Shown: piece after piece, positions 1 through 11,817 of the stretch
Layout: every line of letters starts with the position of its first letter
How positions within the stretch are numbered: position 1 is the stretch's first letter
The notes under the pieces: model-generated
The model's input: only the letters and a program-made list of their open reading frames with translations
Told to the model about the DNA's origin: nothing
Database searches by the model: none
Made by a program: the position numbers and the translations under genes
Assembly: GCA_018398765.1 (NCBI GenBank)
Contig: JAHBMJ010005768.1
Location: 56,379-120,378, forward strand
Source of the DNA: Chromera velia
Taxonomy: Eukaryota; Sar; Chromeraceae
Length of the DNA stretch: 64,000 nt
Direction: 5' to 3'

Positions 1-1
1 A

Positions 2-1072
2 ATCTCCGTCTGTTTTGCCGGACTTTCAATTCTTCTTTCTGAATTGCCCGGCGTCTCCCTCGAGGCACTGTGGGGGCTCCAGCAGGAAATGATTATTCAG
101 GCAATGCCCGCCTTCGTGTTTGGTATGTACACCACATGGGCTAGGGCGGGTCCGATTACGTTGGGGCTCTGTGCGGGCCTGGGGGTAACGGCGGTGATGG
201 CTGCCTGGAAGGGGTGGAGGGAGGGGCCGGGGGCTCTGGCGTCTCTGACGCCGGGGTACTGGGGTCTGGCGTTGAACGTTCTGACGGTTGGCATTTCCCA
301 CCTGTTGCTTTCGGGGGTGGAGAGGTGTCGCGGTAGGGGGGCGGATGAGAGAACGGCGGTATGGGAGCGATCGAAGATTCAGGGGGGAAATGAAGCGGAA
401 AACGAAAAGGAAGGTGAGATACAGACGGGTGCGGGTGGAACGGCAGGAGAGTGCCAAAAAACGGGGGAGAAGGAGCTGGATGATAGTGATGTGGATTTCG
501 ATCCGCTAGCGAGGCACAGTAGCGGGTCTGTGTACGGAACTTCGCTTGTTGGTGATCACCTTCCCTCATCTCTAGTTGGACTGAGGGTGGAGGCGCAGGG
601 GATGGAACCCTCGAATTTCCCTGCCGTGACTCTCCCGTTGCTTGCTGTGCTGCTTCTCTGTAGCGGCCTGTTCTTTTCCAGTGCAGAGCAGGGGGATGTA
701 GCACCTCTCGTTGGAGGTCTGCCTGATTTTGCTTTCTTCTTTCTAATCCTCTTGTCTGTAGGTTCACTAGGAACAATCGCATTGTCTCTTTTTCTGTGGG
801 ATGTCTCCGATAAAGGAGGGGACACGCACAGCCAGACTCTGACTGAGTCAGCAGGAGGCGGTCCTGTTGCTGATCATGAGGACTGTACAGAGAGGCGCTG
901 GAGTGATCAGTCCGGGAATGAGAGAGGAGCAGAAGCGAGCGCTGAGGAAAGCCAATCAGTTGAAGGTGCGGGGTCAGGGGGCAAGGGGCCTGACAAAGAG
1001 GAAGTGGGCAAAGATCAGCCTGGGGCCACAGGGCCAGTATGTGTGCGGAATGGAGACAGTCTCTCAGATTAA
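2..1072 (+). CDS. Sodium:solute symporter-like membrane protein, C-terminal part
   Basis: The frame is open from base 2 to a TAA at 1070-1072, so the gene is cut by the left edge of the window. The first 100 codons read as transmembrane segments with the pattern seen near the C-terminal half of the SSF (SLC5/PutP) family: a hydrophobic helix, an amphipathic LWGLQQEMIIQ stretch, the MPAFVFGMYTTWARAG turn, a Gly-rich helix, then LTPGYWGLALNVLTVGISHLL. A long charged, acidic loop follows, then two more hydrophobic helices (about 604-700 and 720-800) and a hydrophilic Glu/Gly-rich tail. SSF proteins use a sodium gradient to import solutes; the substrate cannot be told. An AG at 81-82 could be a splice acceptor, but the upstream frame also looks coding. 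Family assignment is from motif memory only; a different polytopic protein is possible. Confidence 0.55.
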   Translation: MSVCFAGLSILLSELPGVSLEALWGLQQEMIIQAMPAFVFGMYTTWARAGPITLGLCAGLGVTAVMAAWKGWREGPGALASLTPGYWGLALNVLTVGISHLLLSGVERCRGRGADERTAVWERSKIQGGNEAENEKEGEIQTGAGGTAGECQKTGEKELDDSDVDFDPLARHSSGSVYGTSLVGDHLPSSLVGLRVEAQGMEPSNFPAVTLPLLAVLLLCSGLFFSSAEQGDVAPLVGGLPDFAFFFLILLSVGSLGTIALSLFLWDVSDKGGDTHSQTLTESAGGGPVADHEDCTERRWSDQSGNERGAEASAEESQSVEGAGSGGKGPDKEEVGKDQPGATGPVCVRNGDSLSD

Positions 1073-1737
1073 TTAGTTTTAGAACATGATTCATTTTTAT
1101 CAGCAATTTTGTCACCATTTCTAGCGCTATCTATACATTTTCACTAGCATTTTCACTAACGTTTTCCTAGGACGTTTAATTCATATTTTTTAAATATCTG
1201 GCTTTCAATTTTTAAATAATGCATTGAACTGCTCTGGTCGGACTTTGTGTCTGAGCCAGGCAGCCAGGTGAGACGGGAGAGGAGAAGGTGATAAGAGACT
1301 TAGAAAGAACCACTCACAGAGAGTCGACTGAAGAGTAGATTGATTGAAGTATTTGTGATATACAAATGTTCAAGTCAGAGTTCGATTTCGTACCGCGTCA
1401 GATTCCTTGTATGAGGTTAGCAATCGGATCCAAGTCGAAGTCGGCTACAGAGAATCGAAGAAGAGAAGAATATCAGAATTCGCCGTGCTTGGGGTGGGTT
1501 ATCACACCGATCGATCTGCTCAATTTTTCTCTTTTCATTCAAATCGATCGTTTTCATCCAATTTGTTTTACTTCTAAACCAGAGATGCTCATTCCTCTAT
1601 ATCGTTTTGAAACAATGTATAGCTCGGTTACATTGCATGGTTTGAAACAATGTAGCTCGGTTAAATTAGTTTGAAACGATTTAGCTCAGTTAAATTAGTT
1701 TAAAACGATTTAGCTCGGCATTGTAGCTCTGAATGGC
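1073..1737. other. AT-rich intergenic spacer with a degenerate ~30-bp repeat
   Basis: No gene is apparent. Around 1605-1720 the motif TTTGAAACRATKTAGCTCGG recurs about four times in a head-to-tail, decayed array. The spacer lies 3' of the symporter gene and ends at the 8-bp target duplication of the adjacent transposon. Confidence 0.5.
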
Positions 1738-2640
1738 TAGTGACCATGTTTGATTTGATTTGATTTGATTTGAGGTAGGGCTTAAGCTCAAATCAAATAT
1801 CCAGTCAGGGAGGACCTAGTGTTTAAAGACCTATCAAATACGATCAAATATTTGATCAATATGACTTTCAACCTCCCGAAAAAACTTTTGCAAGTACTGA
1901 TCCGTCACGCATGCTGATTCAAATAAAAAAACCTAAATCTTGATGGTTTGCTCTCAAAAAAAAAACGTTTTGAGCTGTACTGAAATTGATGTTTCACCCC
2001 CTTTTACTTCATGCAGAGGTAAACCGATCAGCTGAACGTTTTCCCGAACAGCTGTGTTAACTTTTCTGGTGCTAGAACATCATTTATAGCCCCCTTTTTG
2101 AGCGTTTGCAAACATTTTACACCCCGTAAAGACATGTCACACAATCTGACAGGGTCGAACGGGAAGAAGGAGGCATTTGTTTTTAGAGCCGGGTACGCAA
2201 AAAAAATATGGTCTGTACAAAAGGGGGCAAGCTGAGTGATTGTCACCTCAATTTTGGTACGTGCTCTAACTTTATCATATCAACAAAAAGTCATATGTAA
2301 TTTCAAATCTATCAATTTTACGTTCTTAATCTCTATTAGTACTAGAGTGAGTCTCAGTGACTAGTGTATATACACTGCCACACAGGCATGTTTTTTTTAC
2401 AGAACTGATAAGTTATAATTTTATACATATTTTTTTAAATTTTTGAAACACACATCAGAAATGTTCTGATAACTATTGTCATGAGAAAAATGATCAGAGT
2501 GACAGTAAGTCAGTGACTCAGTGAGGAACCCTGAGAGGTTAACCTCAAATCTTACCTCAAATATCAAATATTTGAGGTTGAAGCTCAAATCAAATCAAAT
2601 CAAATCAAATCAAATATAATTAAATCAAACATGGTCACTA
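1738..2640. mobile_element. Non-autonomous hAT-like DNA transposon (903 bp)
   Basis: The element starts TAGTGACCATGTTTGATTT and ends in the exact reverse complement of those 19 bases. It is flanked by a perfect 8-bp direct repeat TGAATGGC (1730-1737 and 2641-2648), the duplication length typical of hAT transposons; the TAGTG-type terminus also fits. Inside each end lie arrays of TTTGA/TCAAA pentamers (about 1749-1775 and 2585-2630) followed by a second inverted motif around AAGCTCAAATC. No transposase frame is visible, so it is a non-autonomous or deletion derivative. The perfect target duplication suggests a fairly young insertion. Confidence 0.85.
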
Positions 2641-2648
2641 TGAATGGC

Positions 2649-3383
2649 TCCATTGGTGACATGATGATTGGTCGAAAGCTTCCTGCAGTCATTCATCTTA
2701 TTTTATCTATTTATAATTTGTGATTTATAAATATATTTTATTTCCAAATCTAACTCATGCTAACTCTAATAGTATTTCCTTTTATTTATTTTCATATTTT
2801 TATGCTAATTTCTATCTTCATATATCTAGCATTTTTCTTGTACATTATTTTTCTATCTTAATCTTAGAGACTACTACTAGTATTTTAGTGAGTCCAAAGT
2901 ACAATGGAACAGCATCTACTATATGGTATCTACTACTAAGCTAGTCTACTACTAGTACTAGAGTCTACTAGTACTAGTACTAGTAATGCATGCTAATTAT
3001 AGTAGCTAATACAACAAATTGATTGAACTTTGATTGATTGATTTGCTAGGTTCAGATCTTTGTACCACAATGTAGCATAACATTACACCATGCACATATT
3101 TCTGCATTAGTTCACTCAAATTAATTGACTGAATGCATACATTTAAAAAAATATTGAAAATAGCGTTTTTTCTAGCATCGGTTCTAATAAGGAGAAATGA
3201 CTGCTCTCAGTAGTGCTAGGAAAAGGTTCAAGGTTCAAGGTTTACTTTGAAGTAATGAAGCTGAATCAGGTCCAGAAACAGGTTCAAAAACAGGTTCACT
3301 TTTAATTAGTGTAAACTTGCAGTTTTTTAATACTGCATTTTAAGTTTTTAATAGTTTTTACATATTTTTTCAGCGTTTTACTG
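2649..3383. other. AT-rich spacer, no gene seen
   Basis: Very AT-rich sequence with short ACTAG-containing tandem motifs (about 2870-2985). I see no coding frame, RNA gene or clear element ends. Confidence 0.5.
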
Positions 3384-3697
3384 CTATCCTGCAAAGACCT
3401 AAGAATTAATTTAGACAGGATTTTAGAGGAATTTAGATAGAGATCTAAAAGAATTTAGACTCGGAGGGATCTAAAAGAATTTAGACTCGGAGGCTCGGAG
3501 CTCTAAATTCTTAAACTTTGGAGGTCATTTTCTCATAAACTGTGATAAGTTAGAACTTGATATTAATGGTGCTTATAGACTTATATTATAGCTCTATAAG
3601 CAGCATTAACATCAAATTCTAACTCATCAAAGTTCATAAGAAATCGACCTCCCAAATTTACTAAATTCCTCTAAATTCCTAGGTCTTTGCAGGGCAG
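3384..3697. mobile_element. Fold-back MITE (314 bp), likely hAT-type
   Basis: Nearly the whole segment is an imperfect palindrome centred near 3585. The left end contains CCTGCAAAGACCTA and the right end its complement, followed inward by matched blocks such as GAGGTCATTTTCT against AGAAATCGACCTC and GGTGCTTATAGAC against its partner near 3600. The flanks TTTTACTG (3376-3383) and TTTTAGTG (3698-3705) look like an 8-bp target duplication with one mismatch. No coding capacity. Confidence 0.7.
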
Positions 3698-3705
3698 TTT
3701 TAGTG

Positions 3706-4236
3706 CTTTTTGACGCTTTTCTCTTCTTTTTTAAACAGAATTTCTTTAAAAAAAAATATATTAAAAAGTGATCTATTAAAAGATTGTGAAATTTAAAATG
3801 GAAACCTAGCGCTTTTTAAATTAAAGTGTTCAAACCTATCACCATCACTATCTAGAAATTCAAATTGTTCAATGATGTGATTAAAATAAAATCAAAACCA
3901 AGAACTTCGAAAAAAGCAAGATGCATATACAATCCACAAACAATCAAAAATGTTCCCAGAAATTAATTTAATTAAAATACAAATGAACATATAAAAATAT
4001 CGTTATTTGTTCTTCTAGGTAGTGTTGAACACTTTTCTTGCTATCGTCACTGGCACGGTAAGGGCCATAAGGCTGGGTAAGCTAAAATGTTGCTTAGTTT
4101 GTAAGACTCAAAAACTAGCTCAAAGATCGAATACAGACTATTATACTGCACATATAAGAAGAATTTGACTCATTATTTGAGAAAATGATTTGAAAATTTA
4201 AGAACACGGTTCCTAGCTGGGACGTTAAGACCTAGG
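3706..4236. other. AT-rich spacer downstream of the disordered-protein gene
   Basis: No gene or clear element ends seen. Probably the 3' flank of the minus-strand gene that ends at 4237. Confidence 0.4.
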
Positions 4237-7200
4237 TTAAAACCTCCCCTGAACGCCTCCACTCCGCCTTCCAATTTCAATGGTGGCACGTGCCCACATT
4301 TTTTTGTCTGCCGCGAACGGGAAGCTCCTGCTAGTGCCAGTCGTCCCGTCTCCAACAGGAGGAGCAGAAGCAACGGGGGTAACGGTGAGGATTCGGTGCA
4401 CAAACGATTCTTCTCCACCCTGAACAAACTCACCTGCCTCTTTTGCTCCTGTTTTATTGCTGTCTCTCCCGCTCCTCGGGTTCGAAGCTTCAGCAAGAGT
4501 CCCCGACCCCCCAGCATTTGCAGAGGCAGGGGGGTCTCTGTGGTGTTCCTCTAGTTGGTTATCCGATTCTGCATGGGAGGACGACAGAGAGAGTGGGCGA
4601 ATGGGAATGTGGGGCCTGTTCGGAATGTATAGAGGGGATTGAGGGCTTCCACTCTTTTTCTTCGTGGGGGAATCTGAGGTTGGTTTCTTCGACTGGAAGG
4701 AGGACTGAGCTCGGAATTGCTCGGCACCCCTTGGAGACGGTGCTTTTCTGTTGTGTGTCGCTTTGGAGGGCTTGGCTTCTTTCTTCATTTTCTGATTTAT
4801 CCCCGGCGCCTTCTGCCTGTCTTTCACAGCCAAGGGAGAGAGGGACGAGGAAGGCTTGACACCTTCTCCAGTAATGTACACGACCTCAGCTCCCTGTGTG
4901 TCCCTCTGATTTCCCGACAGCCCTGTTGGGTTGGGACTTTCTGCATGGGACGGAGGAGTAGAAGTGGGGAATGAAGACGGATTGGGTGGTGTTGCAGTGG
5001 CATCTGGAAGGGATGTTGGAGGGACGTTGGGAAGAGGAAGAGACCTGTCGATGTTCCTAGACGGAATAGCTTCGTCTTCTCCACCTGTGGTGTCGTGGGG
5101 TGAAGCTTGTGTGAATCCCTCTGCTGCTGGCTTGGTGACTTCTTTTGTTTCTGATTCGCCGAAGGGAGTGGGTGTGTCTCTAGAGGAGATTTTTGACGGC
5201 TTATGGACATTCCCATTGAGTGACAAATTGCTGGGCTGACCAATGTCGTCTCCCTCTGCTTCTCCCTCTCTCGTCTGGGTGTGGGAGGGGAGGGAAAAAT
5301 CGGCTGTGGAAGCGGGGGGAGGTGCACTCTCAGACACACCGGCGGAACGCACTGAGTGAGCGCAAGAGAGTGGAAATAGAGGCACGTCCTGATCGTTAAC
5401 CTCTTGATTCGAGTCTGGTTTTGGACTTTCTGGAAAATTCACAGGCAGAGGATCAGGATTGATTCCTTCGGGTTCTTCCCCCCTTTTTGAGTTCGTGTTT
5501 TCCCCTTTAAAATTCGACCTTGCATTTTCTGTTCGTCCTCCAGGATTTTCGTTCTGTTTGTTCTTCTCAGAGATACTCTCTCTTCCCTCACCTCCACTCT
5601 TCTCTGCAGAGATAGAGCCCAGTTCTGATGGAAAATTACTTCGCTCTTTTTCCACAGTCTCATTGGGGTCTCTTTCTCGTTCTTTCTCTTTTCCTCTTCG
5701 GATTGATTGCCCCTCTTGCGCGCCTCTTGCAGTTTTATTCATCGTTCTGTCTTCTTTGTTGTCCTTTTCTTCTTGTTTGGAGTCACTTTCAGATACACAG
5801 AGGCTGCGTTCTGTATTTCCCTTCGTTCTGTTTGAAAGAGAAGATAACGACAACTGACGATCCTTTGAGCCCTCTGTTACTTGGCGTGTCCCAGCAGAAC
5901 CCTTGCCGACTGCTGAGTCCTCTGATCTCCCCTTCTTGAGACCCCTCCCCCCTGTCTCCTTTGAAGCTCTAGATGCTTCAGAATGTCTCTGTGAAGGGAG
6001 AGGTGAGGGGTTTAAAGAAGGTTCAGACCTTCCTGTCAGGGGAGACGGTGAGAGAGAACGGGGACGGGAAGAAAGCGCAGGGGGAGGGCGGCTGCGAGAA
6101 GAGAGGACACTGCGTGGGCTTGGTGTATCTTGTCCTTTCGGAATTCCTCTTCGTTCCCTCCCAACACTCGGGCTAAACCCTTCGTCTCCCTCTCCTCTAG
6201 GGGAACTCTTGCTTCTTTCACGTCCCTGGACTGTGCCTTCCTCTGCAGAGAGCCAGCGTCGAGGGCCCCGGCTTGGGGGGCTTTCTTTTGCTTTTGCGCT
6301 GCTGGGGGCCCTTGAGGGGTTTACCTTCCTGTCCTCTGAGTGAAGAGAAGTGGCTGATCGAGAGGAGGCTAGGCTTCGGTAGTCTGGTGAGGAGACGGGA
6401 GACCGGGGGACCAGGGGAGGAGGTGGGTTTTGGCGTTCGCTTTTCAACTTTGAATTAGTGTCGCTGGGGGCCCGACGGGAAGGGGAAACAGAGAGGCCCA
6501 TCATCTTGTTTGTGTCCGTCTTTCCGGGGTCTTTTCTCGTTTCCTCACAGTTTCGGCTGCTTGTGAGTTTCATTCCTGGGCCCTCATTGGCAATCGGCAT
6601 GCCGGGGCCCCGACTGCTTGCGGGGCTTCCGAGGCCCTTGCTTCGAGCGGCGAGCGCATGGCCTTTACTTGCTGCTGGACTGTCGGGGCCCCTGGTCCTT
6701 GCTGGGCTGCTTTCCGCGCTTCGACTCTTCTGAAGAGAAGGAGAGGATTTGGGGGAAACTGGACGGACCCTCCTGCCCGGGGCGGGCGGGGAGAGCTCGC
6801 AGGGAAGTGGTCCTTTCGAGGGAGTGTGCTGCCTCCTTCCTTCTCTTTCTCCTGTTCCATCTCTTAGAGGACTCGAGGGTGCCCCAGGCCGAGAGGATAG
6901 GAGACGGTCACTGTCACTGTCAGCAGGGGTGACACAGACAATGAGCTTGTGGGCGGTATCAGTGCCCTTTCGGTCGAATGTGAGGTCAGGGGGACGGTCA
7001 GTCTTTGAGGCCGTTTTGTTAAGCAACGTTCCACTCGCACCGATCTGTCCAGGAGGCTGTAGAACTCTTGAAGAAGGAGGGGCACTGGGAGAGAGGTCTT
7101 CATCATGCGGTCGTCGTGTCTGAATCTTGCTGCTTTCGGTTGAAAGCTGTTTCTGAGAATGAAAATTGACAGACGGACCGTTTCTGATAGAAGCCAATGC

Positions 7201-9813
7201 GCTGTCCTCTGGGATTTTTTGGTCGGGGGCAGTGGAGCTTCTTACAAGATTTGTTTTTGGTTCCCTTTCGCCCTCCCCATCTCTTCCTCTCTCTTCTCTT
7301 CCTGTTGTCTTTTGTTGCGTGGGCAAACTGAACAAATCGGGTGACACGGGATGAGTGAATTTAGGCCGGAAATTGGATTCTGCTTCCCCTCGCCCATGAG
7401 TGGAGAGAGGACCCAGAAAAGCCCCCCCACCCCTGTCTCTAACATCGGAGGAGGAGGCAGAGAGAGAAAGCATCTTCATACGGTCCTCCAGGCTCTCGGG
7501 ATGACTGTGAGAAGTGGAAGAAAAGGGAAAGGAGGAAGAAGACGAAAAGGGGACATATGGTGTGGGAGCAAAAGGAGACCCATTGTCTAAGCCTCCTTCT
7601 CTTTGCCTCAATTCCTTTTCTTCTCTGCCCTTGTCGCTGTTTGTCGCTTGTCTTTCTCTCCATTGTTTTTCCCCCTCGTCTCTACTCTGTCTCTCTCTCT
7701 CCCTTCTGTCCTCCTGGAGAAATCTGAGAGGAGACCTGAAGAAGGGGGGACCCTGAGGAAGAGGAAGAAAAGACCCCCCGGCTTGACTGGCCTCTCTCTG
7801 AGAGAGTGACCGGCCGAATCCTTTCCCGAAGTCAGAGAAGCCGAGGGGACTGGAAGGAACACCTGTCACACCCCTGACACCATGTCCCGAAACTTGCGTT
7901 GATCTGCCTGCCCCTCTCTCCTTCTCTCCTTTGATTCTGTTGAGAATGTCGGAAGCCTCCTGTATGGGCGAGAAGACCCTGTCGAGACCTGTGAGGGAAG
8001 ATGGGGGGTGAGGGGGAGGAGAAGCAGGATGGTGTTGGACGGCTCCCTGTTGTCTTTTCTGTGGCGAGATGGTGTTGGACGGCTCCCTGTTGTCTTTTCT
8101 GTGGCGAGAGAAAAGACGGAGGAGAAAGATAACGAGACGGTGAGGGAGAGGGAGATATCGCCTCCTTTCTGCCAGTGGGCCCTCTTGCATAGTCTCTTCC
8201 TACTGAGGGAGACAAAAGGAGTCTCTGCCTCTCCCCTCCCTGTGGGTGGGCAGACGTCTGCGAGACAGCTGAGGAGAATGCAAAAGCGTGGCCTGCCCCC
8301 CCCTCCCTCTTGGGGCTTTTAGGCAAAAAAGAGAAGCAATCCATGCAATAGGAGGGGGGGGCCTTCGGGGGCGAGTGGGCTCTGAGGGTTTGAGGGAACG
8401 GCACTGGGTCGGTGTAGGGTGAGATTCTCCTCAACAGATGATCTGGAGATGGGGAGGAGAGCGGCTTGAGGTTATCGGATTTCGTCAGGTCTGTTGGTGA
8501 ACAGGAGACCCTTCCTCTGGCTGCCGATGGTACGATGTGAGTGGTTCTCTCTGGAGGGCAAAATTGATGAGAAAGAGGAAGTGTTCCCTGTTCATATGCA
8601 GCTGATGAGGCTGTTTGGATCCCAGAAGGGAATGACCCTTTTTTCTGATTCCCTTGATGCCTGCTTTGCTGTTGTTTGAGTTGTTTGTTCTTGTTTTTGT
8701 GCACTCGCGGTTTTGTCTCTCTTCTCCTCTGTCGGGCTGCAAAGGGAAGCAGAAGAGAGTCCAGTGCCAACGCCGTCTCGCTCTGAGTGATGTACAGGCG
8801 CACTGCTGAGGGAGGAGAGGTGCGTCGAGTCGGATTGGAGACGGCGGGGCGAGTCTGAGTAGAGCCTCCAGGGTGGGCACCCGGGTTCCGGTCCCTCCGG
8901 GGCCCCCCTGGAGTCTGGCAACATCCGCAGTCGTGACAGAGGCAGTGGCACGACCAGGAAGCAGCAGACTGCATACATACATATTCAGAAACATATTGGA
9001 ATGCCTGTATGATGTGTGTACGGGTACTGATATGCATGAATTTAATGAGACAGAGAGTGGGGAATGCTCCTCTCACGTAGAACTGCATGCATTTCCATTC
9101 CATTCCACATGGCAGCTAGAAGCCTGCGGACTTTTCTCTGGAGCGATATTGATATATATATATGCATAGACAGGCAGCCGGTCAAGTGAAAGAAAAATAG
9201 CTGATAAGCGGATAAAGAGACTCATGCATACCACAGATCCACAGCTGTGAAGTGTTAGATAAGTGTAAATTCACATTTAAAAAATCGATCGACTGACGGT
9301 GCACAAATGCGGGTTCTCCTTGCTGTCCAGAACGCATTGGTCGACCAATTTCTCAAGTGCCTGCAAGTACAGAACGACAAAACATGTGACTGCGGTATGG
9401 TCTTCGAGCAGATTACTTTCCATGCGGCCAACAACACACCCACACATTTCTCCATCTTGTCAGCTGACCTGCACTGTCTGCACTAGAGAGCGGTTGGACT
9501 CTCTCATCTTCTCGCAAAGAGAACACGAGGCCCCACCCACCCCCGCTTCTTGTTGCAGCAGATGCACGCTATAGTTTCCTTCCTCTCCCTCCCCCCCTCT
9601 GGATCGTCGGAGCAAGTTTTCGGTTGTTGCGACGGCGCGATTACCGCTTCTCAGAACAGACCCAGCTGCCCCTCTCGTTGCCGTCTCCGCACATCTGCCG
9701 ACAGACGAAGCAGACGGCAGGTCTCGTACAAGATCCGCGTAAGAAGGAATCGAAGTAGGGATTCCCCTTTGACCTTTTCTTTGCATTATTGTGGGGAGAA
9801 TGGAATGCCTCAC
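4237..9813 (-). CDS. Large disordered Ser/Pro/Arg-rich protein, frame broken by a 40-bp duplication
   Basis: Unrecognised protein. My model has exon 1 at 9813-9469 (start ATG at 9813, donor GTCAGC) and exon 2 from 8968 (after ATGCAG) to the stop at 4237; the phase agrees across the intron. Exon 2 opens with an odd Cys-rich patch (CHCLCHDCGCC). The rest is low-complexity: Ser/Pro/Arg/Glu-rich, with many SPSP, RSR and KE/RE tracts and no transmembrane segment or enzyme motif. A tandem 40-bp duplication at 8028-8109 shifts the frame, so the sequence as given encodes only about 493 residues and stops at 7832. With one copy, the same frame runs to 4237 and gives about 1,678 residues. The duplication could be a real null allele or an assembly error. 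The RS-like composition suggests a scaffold or nuclear protein, but that is a guess. Gene existence is supported by the 4-kb open frame; the first exon is less sure. Confidence 0.6.
8028..8109. repeat. Perfect 40-bp tandem duplication inside a coding exon
   Basis: Copy 1 is 8028-8067 and copy 2 is 8068-8107, identical and followed by a 2-bp partial third unit. The unit length is not a multiple of three, and this single event accounts exactly for the frame difference between the two long minus-strand frames on either side. Confidence 0.95.
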
Positions 9814-11817
9814 TCCGTAAACATGTGCGGGCGGTTAAAGCGGCCAATTCGATTCTCTGGAATCCAAACAACACTTCTGTACAAACTGGAAACAAATTGA
9901 TAGATTTGAGGAGTTTTCATGAGGCGTTTTCCTTCGATCTGTCAGCAACAACAGATCACCTTGTACCGGTTGAAAGCTGGCTAGGGACGTCGAATCATAC
10001 ATGCAGGTTCGCAAACGATTTTTTTACGGATCAAATTGATCGATGCATATGCATGCAAGCATTAACGCATTTTTTAAAAACAAGTTTGTTCGCGCGCACT
10101 CGTGCGCGAAGGCAAGGGTGAGAATTAAGTTTGTACGTGACAGTGCGTCCTCGGAGGGCAGCTCGGGTAAATCCAAGGCCCTGAAAAATGTTAGGAATTC
10201 ACATAAAAAATCTGCGTGCACGTGATCTTTAAGTACCGCTGCCTAAGTGAACGTACACTACCCCCAAGAAGGCTTCCCATGGATGATCTTGAGCGGCCCA
10301 TAGGGTATAGCATTTTTAAGTTTTTTATAAATAATCCAAAACAATGATACAATATCACTAGCAATATCATGTAGTATCATATAACTATAGGCACTTATAA
10401 GCTACAGTAGGCTAAAAATATATTGCACACTAGAAAGAATTAGCGGGAAGGCCCTAGGGCGGAACATATCAATCAATTAATCAATCAAAATCAATCAATT
10501 AGCTTTCTGACACCGAAGTGGCAAAGCCCTGGTGCCCTAGCTAGCCCTTTCGCTACCAAAGCCTACCAAAGCCTGGAGTTTGATTAAGAGATCCTAGGGT
10601 CACAGCTAAGGTCACAGGAAGGCTTCTTTAGGATAGTGATCACCAATTAAAAAAAAAAATCGTGAAATATATCAAAAATATGCCAAAAAGTGCCCTCTAC
10701 ACTGTAGTATACAGAGAGCTGCAGCTATATAGTGCTGATCCAGATTCCAGATCATGCTAAGCATGCAGTCAAACTGTGACTACCTACACAAAAGGGTGGG
10801 TTATACACAAAGTTTTTTTTTTTCCATACATTTTTAATCGTGCATTGTCATCTTTTTTTTTTTTTTTTTTGCAATTTGAAGGAGTGAGATAAAAAAACCA
10901 AATGAAGAGGAGTCGGAAGCCATTGTGTCATCATGCAGATTGAAAGAATGCACAAGTCAGCTTCTAGGTCAGCTTGAACGGGGACACAATTGAGGGCGAA
11001 AACGTAGCAGCAAGATTGACAGCTAGACGAGGAGAGACAGAAGTATGAATGGAAAAGAAAAAATCTGTTCAGAGGAATCCTTATCTGTCTCATCATTTTT
11101 TCTGGAGGGGAAGAAGAGAGGCTAATGAATGTCAGATGCGGCTACCTTCACTTTGACCTTCCTTTCCTTCCATCCCTCCGATGTCTTCTTTTCACTGCAG
11201 CAAAACAGACCAGAAAAGGGACATCGAAATTTGGTGAGGGCGGAAATGGGTTGCCGGTTGATTTGCCACCCGGGTTTGCGTGGGAGCGCGCGCGCGCGCG
11301 TGAGTGTGCAGGTGAGTGAGTGAGTCAGTGAGTGTGTGTGCGCGTGCGTTGTCCTCTCCAAATGTCTGATTTAAGCAAAATTCTCTAACCCTTCCTGTCA
11401 TTATGCCAAACATGTCATGAAGAAGGTTCATGCCCGGGGGAGGTTCGGGTTGCAGCAGGAAGAAAAAAAGACAGAAAAATGGAGAGAAACCGAATGACTC
11501 CCCGTGACGGTCTCCTTCGACACCCCTCCCATTTCCGTCTCTGTCCTGGACACTTTGAAGAGACAGATTAGTTGCCAAACACCTCCATTCAGTCATCCTC
11601 CCGTCCTCCTGAAAAGCTCTTCAAACAAACAGACGGACGGAAACATCAGGAAGTCGGAATGCATCAGGCAGCCTGCCTGCCCGCCACATGCACGCTTGAA
11701 TGATCTGACTGGACCCCAAGGACCCGATCCGACAGTCAGATCAGACCTAGCTCTCCACTTGCCCTCCTGACAGACACCACCTTTCCTTTCCTTTCCTTTC
11801 CTTTCCTTTCCCTCTAG
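9814..11817. other. Intergenic region between two minus-strand genes
   Basis: Holds the presumed promoter of the disordered-protein gene next to 9813 and the 3' flank of the peroxidase gene. 10290-10850 is AT-rich, with short repeats (ATCAATCA at about 10470-10500, CTACCAAAGC twice near 10555) but no convincing element ends. 11282-11348 is an alternating GC/GT purine-pyrimidine run, and 11780-11810 is a CCTTT pentamer array just beyond the peroxidase stop. No further gene is supported. Confidence 0.4.

Noticed and set aside
4237-4520. Other-frame openings opposite the large disordered gene (many 60-150 codon frames between 4400 and 8000)
   Set aside because: They are shadows of a GC-skewed, stop-poor coding exon, with no domain or splice logic of their own.
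11282-11348. Alternating GCGC/GTGT run as a regulatory Z-DNA element
   Set aside because: Simple alternating repeats are common throughout this window, and nothing ties this one to a promoter.
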